A DNA stretch of 64,000 nucleotides from Clostridiaceae bacterium M8S5 (GTDB lineage: Bacteria; Bacillota; Clostridia; Tissierellales; MCWD3): NCBI GenBank assembly GCA_029227815.1, contig CP118523.1, positions 1,984,001 to 2,048,000 of the forward strand, in the 5' to 3' direction. Shown one piece after another: positions 27,224 through 36,285 of this stretch. A program made the translations under genes and the position numbers. Position 1 is the stretch's first letter; every line of letters starts with the position of its first letter. The notes under the pieces were generated by a model. The model worked only from the letters and a program-made list of their open reading frames with translations, searched no databases and was not told the origin of the DNA.

Positions 27224-27228
27224 TCGTA
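27224..27228. other. Attachment junction, right
   Basis: TCGTA where the element (ATATCACTG) meets RHS sequence (TGTGTATGTGAC). Partner of 10,203-10,207. Confidence 0.75.
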
Positions 27229-27306
27229 TGTGTATGTGACTTCCTGTACACTACTATCTGGCAAGTTTGTTGACTTTGATACTAGTCTGTTTTGCTCGTT
27301 ATATGT
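27224..27306 (-). pseudogene. Upstream scrap of the orphan RHS end
   Basis: 83 bp identical to 29,552-29,634 of the main RHS gene, coding for about 27 residues of YD-repeat sequence (…NLPDSSVQEVTYTYD). It has no start codon and is preceded by a stop, so the orphan piece was already headless before the element arrived. Confidence 0.85.
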
Positions 27307-27344
27307 ATTTTTCAGGCAACTTATTCAGTTATTATCTTTTGGCA

Positions 27345-27490
27345 TTGTTTTTCACATATAGAATAATTAAATTTGAAAACAAACACTATAATTTAGTTTT
27401 GATGATATACTATTTCAATTATCCAAATTATCTTACATATTTTAACACTCTAAGAAAGACCCAAATGAATCAAATCCAATTGGGTCTTTC
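27345..27490 (-). repeat. Cassette-end repeat with terminator, copy 2
   Basis: Homologous to 7180-7330. It contains the minus-strand rho-independent terminator AGACCCAATT…TGGGTCT (about 27,454-27,490) below the immunity gene of the main RHS tip. Confidence 0.7.
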
Positions 27491-27496
27491 GATAAT

Positions 27497-27796
27497 TTAG
27501 TGAGCAAATTTTAATATAGTTAATGTTACTAGAATTAATGCTATAATAATCTTTTGATAAATGGTTGCATTAACAAATTCTTTTGAAAAAGGTATTATTA
27601 CGTCTTTTACTGCTACAACAACGAAAAGTACTGGTATAAAAAACAATATTCCTCCTAATAAAATTGCCCTAACAAACCCAGTAATACTTCTAGTACTATT
27701 GGATGCATACAATAGTACAGCTAAAATAGAACCCATCGTATATGAAATTATTATATATGGAGCCCATTTTTTAATAGATACTCTTTTATTTCGCAC
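27497..27796 (-). CDS. Membrane immunity-like protein for the main RHS tip
   Basis: 99 residues from GTG after AAAGGAG. Three hydrophobic segments (about 13-30, 42-64, 82-95). It starts 57 bp below the RHS stop. The paired tip has long hydrophobic, glycine-rich stretches, so a membrane-spanning immunity protein against a pore-forming toxin is a reasonable inference. No family recognised. Confidence 0.65.
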   Translation of the reverse strand: MRNKRVSIKKWAPYIIISYTMGSILAVLLYASNSTRSITGFVRAILLGGILFFIPVLFVVVAVKDVIIPFSKEFVNATIYQKIIIALILVTLTILKFAH

Positions 27797-27852
27797 TGAT
27801 AATCTCCTTTTTATATTGACTTTTACTAGTTTAATCAGTAAATTGAATAAGT

Positions 27853-30800
27853 TTAATCACAAATTATTTGATATGAATAACCTTTATTAGTATTTAAAAA
27901 ATTTAAAAGATTGTCTAAATTATCTTTACTATTTTTATATATGGAATATAAATTAAATACTACATCGCTTCCAGCTATTGTTTTTGCTAATTTATTTACT
28001 TGTGGTACAGTAGTGCTAATTTTCCCCAAAATATAGGTATCGGCTGTAATAAATTTATTTGTAAAATTTAGAACTTTTTTAGAGCCTTGATATACGCCTT
28101 TGCCACATACATAAATGTCAAGTATATCAATGCATAGACCAGTTACAAGTTTAGTTGTATCAATTTTATGTTTATCATCTGTAAAAACTTCGGCAATTTC
28201 TCCAGTTGCATATTCAGCAGAATCCTTTAAAATATTAACATCTCCTACTTTATCATAATCACCGAATGTAGCATTATAGATATCAGCAACTCCACTTATT
28301 GTTGTATTCGCTCCATAAGTAGCAGTTACTATCGCACCTGGTGTGGATACTCCAGCTGTAGCAATTGCAGTTATACCAGAACCATAGATTGTTAATATTC
28401 CAAAACCTGCTTTCACTGTTCCCATTCCAACAGCACTAGCTCTTCTCCAAAAACCAGGTCCTTCATTTTCTTCTTCTATAACTTCTGCAACCTTATACCT
28501 TTCAGCTAGTTCCCTCTCAGCCTTATAAGCACCTCTACGAACAAATAGTTCTTCTTTTTCTTTTATTTCTCTTCTAAGGTTTTGCTCATTTCGTAATGTA
28601 GTTTCTAACTCTATATCGACATCTACCTTAGGTCCATCACCAACAGCATCACTATCCTTCTTACTACCACCAGTATTAGTACTAGCATTGACCTCAAGCT
28701 TACCTCGTAGTTTTATTAGCTTACCATAAGTTTGTGGCCCTACTTTACCATCTACTTTAAGGTTGTAGTCTTTTTGGAACTGTTCTACTACTTTTTTAGT
28801 CTGCTTTCCAAAGCTTCCATCTACATCTATATCATACCCTAGGTTCTTTAACCTTGCTTGTACCTCTCTTACTCCTGCACCTTTGCTTCCATACTTTAGT
28901 GCTTTCTTTTTAAGGTTCATTACGTAATCTTCTTCTAAGTCCACTTTTACATGACCTGTTGGGTCTGTGTAGATTAGTGGGTTGTTGCTTACGTATGTGT
29001 ATAGGTTAAGGCTTAGTGGATCTTTTATATCTCCCCTATATGTGTCTTCTGATGTAAACCTTGCTATATCAGAGTCATAGTACCTAGCGTTTAGGTAGTA
29101 TAGGTCTGTTTCTTCATCGTATACATATCCTGCATATCTATATGGGTTATGTGTATTACCTGTTTTTTCTTCATGGTTTCCAAACTCATCAAAGTAGTAC
29201 GTATCTGTTATGTCCTCAGATTGGTTTATCAGTGATGTCACGTCACCATGACCGTTGTATAGATAGTTTACTATATCATCTTCTATAGTTCTTTGAATTA
29301 GCCTTATGCCGTATACATTTTTTGATAGCTTGTTTCCATTTTCATCTGTTTCTAGTATTACTTTACTTCCTTCATATAGATATCTTCTTTTATTTCCATC
29401 TACTTCTTTTTCTACTCTTTTTCCTTCAAAGTTGTATTTGAAGTTTGATATCTTACCTTTGTACTCTGTTTTTATATTTCTGTTTAACTTATCATACTCA
29501 TGTACTTTTGAGTCATCTGCTATGGTTTCTTTTATCATATTACCATTGTTATCGTATGTGTATGTGACTTCCTGTACACTACTATCTGGCAAGTTTGTTG
29601 ACTTTGATACTAGTCTGTTTTGCTCGTTATATGTGTATGATATTGTTGTTATTTGACTATTTGCTGATATTATCTTCTTGGTTCTATTGCCTGCACTGTC
29701 GTATTCGTAGTTTGTTATGTTACCACTTGGCTTTGTTGCTTTTTTGATTCTGTTTAGTTTGTCATATTCATAGCTTGTCTGACCTTTTTTATCTATTACT
29801 GATGTCATATTTCCTGCCATGTCATATGTGTATGAATATGTGTCTATTACACTACCGTCTGATTTTTTGTTTGTAAGTGTTTTTAGTTTGTTGTTTTTAT
29901 AGTAAGTATACTCTTGTGATACTCCATTTTGATATCTAATCTTTTTGAGTGAACCATTTGGGTTATACTCATGTGTTGTTAACTTACTATCTGATGATAC
30001 TTTACTGATTCTATTTGTTTTATCGTACACTTTATATGTTGTATTTCCTAATGGGTCTATTGTGATTTCTTTTACTTGCCCTGACAATTCACTGTTTATT
30101 ATATCATATTTATGGGTTGTTTGCCCAAAATTTGGTGAATTTTCTATTTTAATTCTGTTTTGTTCATCATAGGTTCTTGTCGTTGTCCCTGTTTCATCTG
30201 TTGTTGTTAGTATGTTTCCATTGTTATCATATGTGAATCTTATGGTTATATCGCCTGTTACTTCTGATAATACTCTACCATGTATATCGTATATGAAGCT
30301 TGTAGTGGATTGGTTTCTATCTGTTTTTGTTTTTAATGCTCCATTTGCATAGTATGAGTATGTTTCTAGTTTTGTGTTGTCATATTCTGTAGTACTCGTT
30401 TTTCCACCATGGTCTATTCTTTTTGTTGGTAGGTTTCTAGCATTATACTCTGTTGATGAAACATGTCCTTTTGCATCTGTTATAGATAGTAAATTCGAGT
30501 TTGAATCATACTCGTAGCTTGTTATCTCATCTAGTGCATTTTTCACTGTTTTTAGTCTATTAAAGGTATCATATGTGAAGTTTGTAGTGTTTCCTAATGG
30601 GTCTATTTTCTTTATGATGTTGCCTACTAAGTCATATTCTTGCCTTTCTATGTTTCCTTCTTGGTCTGTTGTCTTGATCAATCTTTCGTTGTCGTCATAT
30701 TCAAATGAGATTACGTTATTGTTTGCATCGTATGACTTTGACTGTTTGTTTGTTTTTGTGTACTCTAGCTTTTCTATTGCTACTTCATGTTGATCTTTTA

Positions 30801-33800
30801 TCTCTATTAGTCTGTTTATAGCATCGTATGTTTTTGTTACTGTATTGTCGTTGTGGTCTGTTACTTTGGTTTGGTTTGAGTTCTTGTCATACTCATATGT
30901 TTTTTTATGCTCTATTTCGTTATCTTGACCTTTGTTAACTGTGATAGACTCTGTTATGACTCTGTTTAGTTTATCATAAGTTTTTAACGTTATGGTACCG
31001 TTAGGGTCAGATATAAATCTGATATTTGAGTTTTTATCATATTTCTTTGTTATCGCTATTACTTCCTTTGCACCTATTTTCTGATTTATTTCTTTTATTA
31101 CCCTGCCTATGGTGTCATACTCTATGATAGTTTGTTTTTGTAGGTTATCTTTTTTGCTTACTAGATTTTCTAATTCATCATATTGATAGTATGCAGTGTA
31201 TCTTTCTATACTTGTATCTGATGGATGAATTTCTTTTTTCATTTTACCTAGTAAGTTGTACTCAAATGTTGTAACATTGCCATTTGCATCTGTTTTTGTT
31301 AACACGTTTCCTACCAAGTCATATGTGTTAGTTTCTAGTGCTATTTTTTGTTCTTGGTTTGATGCATCTATCTTTTTAATCAAGTTGTTGTTATCATCAT
31401 AGTGGTACTCTAGTTTTAATCCATTTATTTTTTGCTCTGATATTTTTCTAGCAAATGCATCGTAATCATGTTTTTCATTATAGCTATGACCTGCCTTTTT
31501 TGTCGCTTTGTCTAGTACTACTTCTAAGTCTCCTCTAAGGTTGTACTGGTATTCTATATCTAAGGCATTGTCTATTTTTTCTGCTAGTGTTGTACCTTCT
31601 GCTTCTTCATAGCTGTTTGCATCAATTTCTTTTATTTTTCTACCCATAATATCGTATTTGTATGCTTTTTGGATGTTGCTCATCCAAGTTTCTACCCAGC
31701 TACCTTCTGATAATTTTTTCTCTTTAAATACTGCAATTGATGCTATTTGATTGTTCATATTGTCATATTTGTACTCTAGCCTGTTCATATCTGCCAGTAG
31801 AGTTTCTTCTTTGTAGTTATTAGCTGATACTGTTGCTGTCAATCTTGAAGCTAAGTCATAGTAGTATGCTGTTATTGCTCCTAGTGCGTCTGTTGTTTTT
31901 ATCAACTGACCTCTTTTGTTGTATTCATGAGTTTTTGTATTTCCATTACCATCTGTTTTAGTTAATGGACTATCTTGAAAGTTGTAAGTTGTGGATTTTG
32001 TGATATTCACTTCGTTATCAAACTCATCTCTTGATGCTATTGCTTCATTTAGTAATCTATCTAGTGTATCATAGATATATGTTGTGGCTACTCCTTTTGG
32101 ATTTATTTGTTTTGTGATATTACCGTTATTGTCGTACTCATAGGATGTTGCTAATATAAGTTTTTCGTTAGAGTCAAATGTGTTAGGGTAAATATCACCT
32201 TTTTCTACATGTTGCTTTTTCTTTGTAACTTTGTTTAGGTAGTTGTACTCAAATTCTACTATACTATGCTTGTTTTCTGATATTTTGGTGGATGATTTTA
32301 TGAGGTTTAAATCATTATCATACCAGTACTCTACAGACTGACCACCACTGGTTGTTTCTTTTTTTAGTTTTCCATTGTTATAGTATTCTTTTGTTTTGAT
32401 TATATAGCTATTTGGTTTTGTAGGGTAGTTTACTAATTCTTTACCGAACTTTTCTTTTGCTATGCTGGAGTCTTTATTATATTCTTTTTCTACATAGCTG
32501 TATTTTACTTCACCGTCTACTTCTTTTATTGGTGTGTATACTTCTGTCAATCTGTTTAGTCTATCATATTTGAAGTAGGTTGTTTTATTGTTTTTGTCTG
32601 TGGAGTGCTTTAGTGTTCCGTTATTGTTGTACTCTTTTGTTTCTATACCTCCATCAGCATATTTTGTCTTGATGAGTCTATTAGCATAATCATATGTCTT
32701 GGTTATACTTGTATATTCTGTTTGATTTATATATGTTTTATGTGTGATTTGCTCTGTTTTATCTACCAATACTTCATAGATATATTCTTCTAATAGCTGT
32801 TTGTTTGATGCTACTTCTTCTTTGAAGAATACTTTTTTTACTCTATTTGCTAAGTCATATTCGTACTCGTAGATGCCTGCTGATGGTATTTCTTTTGTAA
32901 GTATATTTCCATACAAATTATACGTATATTTTGTTATATCACCTTCTGAGCTTATTTCTTTTTTTAGTGTACCATTAGCATTAAACTCGTATCTTTGACC
33001 TACTTCTTGAGAGTATTTGTGGTCAGTTGTTTCGTATGCAGGTTTATATATGTTTGGTGATATTTCTTTTGTTTTTCTTTCATGTTTGTCATATTCGTAA
33101 AGTTTCACTGAACTATCTTCTCCATATTTGATAGTTTCTTTTAGTAGTGAACCTTTATTGTTATACACATATTCTGTCCTTACTCCTTTTGGTGATATCT
33201 TGGCTGTGTTTCTTCCGATAGCATCATATTCAAATGAGATTTGGTTTGAATCTGCATCTGTTGCTGTTTTTCTGTTACCTTGACTATCATATGTGTAAGT
33301 TATCTTACTTCCATCTGGGTCAGTAAGGGATTTTAAAAGTTTCTTTTCTTTGTAGCCTAGATTTTGAGCTTCTGCGTCACTGTAGTATTCGTATGTTGTT
33401 ACAGCAAAGTTAGCTTCGTTTGCACTCGTATATTCATCTGTTGTATTTAAAGGCTGTGCCTTTTTTATAATATTTGCTTTTTCTTGATCATAGATATAGT
33501 ATGTTGCTTTTCCATCTTCGTCTATTTGTTTTACAAGGTTGTTTTTATTGTCGTATTCATATAAAGCAAATGAACCATTTGGATTTATTTGTTTGGTGAT
33601 ATTTCCATTGCTATCTCTTTGATAAGTTGTCTTGTTACTTTTTTTATCTGTTTTTGATTTTATCTCTGAATATTTATTTTTATTCCCATCTAGGAAATAT
33701 TCATATGTTTCTATGCTACTATCTGGATATTGAATTTTTATTATACTATTTGTATCATCATACCATTTGATAGTAGCTCTATCATTTGTATCTATGATAG

Positions 33801-36132
33801 TTGTTTTCTTTTGCTCTTTGTTATATGAGTATGTTCTAACGTTACCATATTTATCTGTAATAGTATTTACTGTGTGTTGATACTCTGATGAACTATGGTT
33901 GTAGTTAATTACTGTTAATACGTTGTTATCATGGTCTTTTATCTTTGATAGATAACTTTCAGTATCATACTCGTATCTTTGGTAGTATCCTGTTGTACTT
34001 TTTACAGATGTAAGCTTTTGGTTAGTGTACTCATATACTACTTCTCTTGATGTTTTATCTTCTACTATTTTATTGATTAAGTTACTTGCGTTATATGATA
34101 CTGTATAGTGGCTATCTGCCTGATCCTTGATACCTGTTATTTTACCATCTGATGTTAACTCTATATAGATACTGTTTCCGTTTTTGTCTGTCATCTGATA
34201 CATATGTCCAGTATTATTGAATCTGTATATATAATGGTCTTTTGTTTGAAGTGTAAACGTTCCGTCTGGATTTTTAACTAGTGTGTTTCTAGAGTCCTTT
34301 GGCGAGTAAGTATCTCCATTTTTAGTGAATGTTTGAATACTCCCGTTAGGCATAGTTACTACACCGTCTTCAATGTCTAGAAAACCTTCAAAACCAAAGC
34401 TCCATCCTTTACCAAATGGTCTCTTAGTTGTTCTTGAATCTTTTGAGTTATATGTTCTTGTTATGTTTGTTTTAAAGCCCGGTGAAACTGCACTCATATC
34501 TGTAAAGGTTTCGCTATAGTTACCAGAACCAGGATTGATACCATAAACTCCATATTTCAAGTATTCATGATATTTACTTGGTACTGATACGCTAGGATAT
34601 GTTCCACCTGTTTGTCTCTTTTGCCAGTTTATAAAGAAGCTTTCAAAGTTGTTGCTTGTTTTTGAGCTTGGCTCTCCTTGTGTTTTGTCTTTGTCTACTA
34701 TGCATCCATATTGTTTACTACCTGAGCTATAGCTTCTTACACTAAAGGTTTTTGTGGCTTGCTCTCCTGGTGATAAACTTCCTATAGTATAGTCATCAAA
34801 TGTATCTAGTGTTTGTGAGTTGATATTTGCTATACCTATATATAGTACTGTACTGTCTGAAGCATCTGTACCGTTGTTTTCAACTACTACATCTACTCTA
34901 CAAGTACTTCCTGTATAACAAGTTTCATTACTTATACTACGGATATTTAAATCAACGTATTTTGTTGTAACAGTTTTTTGTGGATTTCCTTTATCTGCTG
35001 AATACCAAGTACCGTTATATTGACCTTTTACTTCTACTGTATATTCATGATCTTGTAATAAACCAGATACGGTATGGCTTATATTGTTGCTACTACTTGA
35101 GCTAGTAAATGTTTTTGAGCTACCGTTATATTCTATTTTAAAACTGTCATATTGGTTTGCTTGGTATTGCAAATCACTAATATTTACTGTAAATGAGTTT
35201 TTTGTTACATTTGATATACTGAATGTAGATGTTAATACTTCGGCGTGTTGCTCTGTTGCTCCGTACCATTTATTGTGCCATTTTACTTCTACTTTGATAG
35301 TATAGCTTCCACCGTCAAGTCCTGTTATATTTCTAGATATACTATGAGATGAACTTGAGTTTGTAAAAGTTTCTGTTTTAACTACTACACCATTTTTTAT
35401 GATTTTGATTACGAATTCGTCGTAGTCACTTGCTGGATGCTCAAGGTCATTTATAGAAACATTTACTCCTTGGTTAGAACTTGTAACATTGACTTCTACA
35501 TCTGTCGCTTGTGCTGATTGACAACCTTGTGCTGAGCATTGACATTCTAGTTCGCATGTTGTTTGACATCCTGTTTGGCATGCTGACTGACAATTTTTTT
35601 GACAAGTATCTTGGCACCCTTGAGTTGAACATTGGCAGTTTCGCTCGCAATAAGATTGACAAGACTTACAACCTTCTTCCGAACATTCGCAATTTCTTTC
35701 ACAATAAGATTGACAAGATTCACAACCTTCTTCCCTACATTGGCAAGACTCACAACCCTCTTCTCTACATTGACAAGACTCACAACCTTCTTCTACACAC
35801 TGACAAGACTCGCAACCTTCTCCTAAACACTGACAATTAAGTTGGCAAGTTGATTGGCAACTCTTCTTGCACTGTTCTTCACAGTTAACTTGACATCCTA
35901 CTTGGCAACTTCTCTCGCACGTTGTTTGACATGCTTTTTCACAGTTGAGCTGACATCCAAGTTCGCAATTTGTTTTACACCATTCTGTACCACATTGACA
36001 AGCTGACTGACAATCTGTCATACAATGACTTTCGCAATAGCTTTTACATACTTGACACCTTATCTGACATGCTTCTTGACAATTAAGCTGACATGGTCTT
36101 GCAAATAGTTGCAAATTCAATTCTTTTGACAT
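27853..36132 (-). CDS. Giant RHS/YD-repeat protein with CXXX Cys-rich N-terminal domain
   Basis: 2759 residues. Order: short leader MSKELNLQLFARP; a domain with 52 Cys between residues 14 and 204; two fibronectin-III-like domains (about 205-390); a CARDB-like domain (about 393-495); a DUF6531-like entry (about 545-610); YD repeats to about 2330; the core YLNARYYDSDIARF and PTGH (about 2344-2392); a peptidoglycan-binding domain (about 2405-2475); then a tip of about 219 residues with hydrophobic segments (FGILTIYGSGITAIATAG). No signal peptide is visible. Upstream are two radical SAM maturases under the same promoter type, so I infer Cys thioether-type modification of the N-terminus. The tip may be pore-forming. 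Confidence 0.9.
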   Translation of the reverse strand: MSKELNLQLFARPCQLNCQEACQIRCQVCKSYCESHCMTDCQSACQCGTEWCKTNCELGCQLNCEKACQTTCERSCQVGCQVNCEEQCKKSCQSTCQLNCQCLGEGCESCQCVEEGCESCQCREEGCESCQCREEGCESCQSYCERNCECSEEGCKSCQSYCERNCQCSTQGCQDTCQKNCQSACQTGCQTTCELECQCSAQGCQSAQATDVEVNVTSSNQGVNVSINDLEHPASDYDEFVIKIIKNGVVVKTETFTNSSSSHSISRNITGLDGGSYTIKVEVKWHNKWYGATEQHAEVLTSTFSISNVTKNSFTVNISDLQYQANQYDSFKIEYNGSSKTFTSSSSSNNISHTVSGLLQDHEYTVEVKGQYNGTWYSADKGNPQKTVTTKYVDLNIRSISNETCYTGSTCRVDVVVENNGTDASDSTVLYIGIANINSQTLDTFDDYTIGSLSPGEQATKTFSVRSYSSGSKQYGCIVDKDKTQGEPSSKTSNNFESFFINWQKRQTGGTYPSVSVPSKYHEYLKYGVYGINPGSGNYSETFTDMSAVSPGFKTNITRTYNSKDSRTTKRPFGKGWSFGFEGFLDIEDGVVTMPNGSIQTFTKNGDTYSPKDSRNTLVKNPDGTFTLQTKDHYIYRFNNTGHMYQMTDKNGNSIYIELTSDGKITGIKDQADSHYTVSYNASNLINKIVEDKTSREVVYEYTNQKLTSVKSTTGYYQRYEYDTESYLSKIKDHDNNVLTVINYNHSSSEYQHTVNTITDKYGNVRTYSYNKEQKKTTIIDTNDRATIKWYDDTNSIIKIQYPDSSIETYEYFLDGNKNKYSEIKSKTDKKSNKTTYQRDSNGNITKQINPNGSFALYEYDNKNNLVKQIDEDGKATYYIYDQEKANIIKKAQPLNTTDEYTSANEANFAVTTYEYYSDAEAQNLGYKEKKLLKSLTDPDGSKITYTYDSQGNRKTATDADSNQISFEYDAIGRNTAKISPKGVRTEYVYNNKGSLLKETIKYGEDSSVKLYEYDKHERKTKEISPNIYKPAYETTDHKYSQEVGQRYEFNANGTLKKEISSEGDITKYTYNLYGNILTKEIPSAGIYEYEYDLANRVKKVFFKEEVASNKQLLEEYIYEVLVDKTEQITHKTYINQTEYTSITKTYDYANRLIKTKYADGGIETKEYNNNGTLKHSTDKNNKTTYFKYDRLNRLTEVYTPIKEVDGEVKYSYVEKEYNKDSSIAKEKFGKELVNYPTKPNSYIIKTKEYYNNGKLKKETTSGGQSVEYWYDNDLNLIKSSTKISENKHSIVEFEYNYLNKVTKKKQHVEKGDIYPNTFDSNEKLILATSYEYDNNGNITKQINPKGVATTYIYDTLDRLLNEAIASRDEFDNEVNITKSTTYNFQDSPLTKTDGNGNTKTHEYNKRGQLIKTTDALGAITAYYYDLASRLTATVSANNYKEETLLADMNRLEYKYDNMNNQIASIAVFKEKKLSEGSWVETWMSNIQKAYKYDIMGRKIKEIDANSYEEAEGTTLAEKIDNALDIEYQYNLRGDLEVVLDKATKKAGHSYNEKHDYDAFARKISEQKINGLKLEYHYDDNNNLIKKIDASNQEQKIALETNTYDLVGNVLTKTDANGNVTTFEYNLLGKMKKEIHPSDTSIERYTAYYQYDELENLVSKKDNLQKQTIIEYDTIGRVIKEINQKIGAKEVIAITKKYDKNSNIRFISDPNGTITLKTYDKLNRVITESITVNKGQDNEIEHKKTYEYDKNSNQTKVTDHNDNTVTKTYDAINRLIEIKDQHEVAIEKLEYTKTNKQSKSYDANNNVISFEYDDNERLIKTTDQEGNIERQEYDLVGNIIKKIDPLGNTTNFTYDTFNRLKTVKNALDEITSYEYDSNSNLLSITDAKGHVSSTEYNARNLPTKRIDHGGKTSTTEYDNTKLETYSYYANGALKTKTDRNQSTTSFIYDIHGRVLSEVTGDITIRFTYDNNGNILTTTDETGTTTRTYDEQNRIKIENSPNFGQTTHKYDIINSELSGQVKEITIDPLGNTTYKVYDKTNRISKVSSDSKLTTHEYNPNGSLKKIRYQNGVSQEYTYYKNNKLKTLTNKKSDGSVIDTYSYTYDMAGNMTSVIDKKGQTSYEYDKLNRIKKATKPSGNITNYEYDSAGNRTKKIISANSQITTISYTYNEQNRLVSKSTNLPDSSVQEVTYTYDNNGNMIKETIADDSKVHEYDKLNRNIKTEYKGKISNFKYNFEGKRVEKEVDGNKRRYLYEGSKVILETDENGNKLSKNVYGIRLIQRTIEDDIVNYLYNGHGDVTSLINQSEDITDTYYFDEFGNHEEKTGNTHNPYRYAGYVYDEETDLYYLNARYYDSDIARFTSEDTYRGDIKDPLSLNLYTYVSNNPLIYTDPTGHVKVDLEEDYVMNLKKKALKYGSKGAGVREVQARLKNLGYDIDVDGSFGKQTKKVVEQFQKDYNLKVDGKVGPQTYGKLIKLRGKLEVNASTNTGGSKKDSDAVGDGPKVDVDIELETTLRNEQNLRREIKEKEELFVRRGAYKAERELAERYKVAEVIEEENEGPGFWRRASAVGMGTVKAGFGILTIYGSGITAIATAGVSTPGAIVTATYGANTTISGVADIYNATFGDYDKVGDVNILKDSAEYATGEIAEVFTDDKHKIDTTKLVTGLCIDILDIYVCGKGVYQGSKKVLNFTNKFITADTYILGKISTTVPQVNKLAKTIAGSDVVFNLYSIYKNSKDNLDNLLNFLNTNKGYSYQIICD
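28511..29556 (-). repeat. RHS core duplication, main copy
   Basis: Gap-free partner of 9162-10,207. It runs from the last YD repeats through the core and peptidoglycan-binding-like domain to RRGAYKAEREL, where the two tips diverge. Confidence 0.9.
35521..36093 (-). other. Coding region of the 52-Cys CXXX-repeat domain
   Basis: Cysteines mostly at i, i+4 spacing (CQLNCQEACQIRC…), giving runs of Cys-x3-Cys, interspersed with CQC and GCESCQC units. The x positions favour Gln, Glu, Asn and Ser. Proteins with CXXX repeats are known targets of a named class of radical SAM peptide maturases. Here the target is a domain of a giant protein rather than a free peptide. Confidence 0.85.
35714..35833 (-). 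repeat. Four 30-bp tandem repeats in the Cys domain
   Basis: Four in-frame units of 30 bp, starting at 35,714, 35,744, 35,774 and 35,804. Each codes for ten residues of the form CQCxEEGCES. Base identity between units is high, so the number is likely to vary between strains by slippage. Confidence 0.85.
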
Positions 36133-36187
36133 TTATATCCCTCCATTTATGATTTATTTAAGGGTTTTGCCCCTTTCATATATTAAG

Positions 36188-36214
36188 AAGTAAAATGTAG
36201 TCTTTTTAGCAACT
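36188..36214 (-). promoter_or_regulatory. Shared toxin-operon promoter motif, RHS gene
   Basis: AGTTGCTAAA, ten bases, then TTTACTT. It matches the sites before both radical SAM genes. Lies 56 bp above the RHS ATG, which has the site GGAGGG. Confidence 0.7.
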
Positions 36215-36285
36215 ACTCTTTTATATTTTTGCAAAGAAAAAGAGCTGGCTTGTCTTAGTGACATTCCACCTCGCATTCTTATATT

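Larger units (their letters stand above)
10203..27228. mobile_element. 17-kb integrative mobilizable element with three serine recombinases
   Basis: The RHS sequence that is continuous at 29,540-29,634 in the main gene is split here: one half ends at 10,207, the other resumes at 27,224. TCGTA is present at both junctions and once in the uninterrupted copy. Between them lie three large serine recombinases, MobC, ParA, ParB, TnpV, an RHH module and two defence-like cargo sets. No relaxase or type IV secretion genes are visible, so transfer would need a helper. Confidence 0.85.

Noticed and set aside
35714..35833. Possible CRISPR array (30-bp periodicity)
   Set aside because: Units are contiguous with no spacers and code in frame for Cys modules.
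35511..35840. Plus-strand open frame of 109 codons and two other overlapping frames opposite the Cys domain
   Set aside because: They arise from the repetitive codon pattern of the real minus-strand Cys domain; no ribosome sites.
36093..36132. The NLQLF leader of the RHS protein resembles the N-terminus of some phage capsid proteins
   Set aside because: Five residues only; the rest of the protein has nothing of a capsid.
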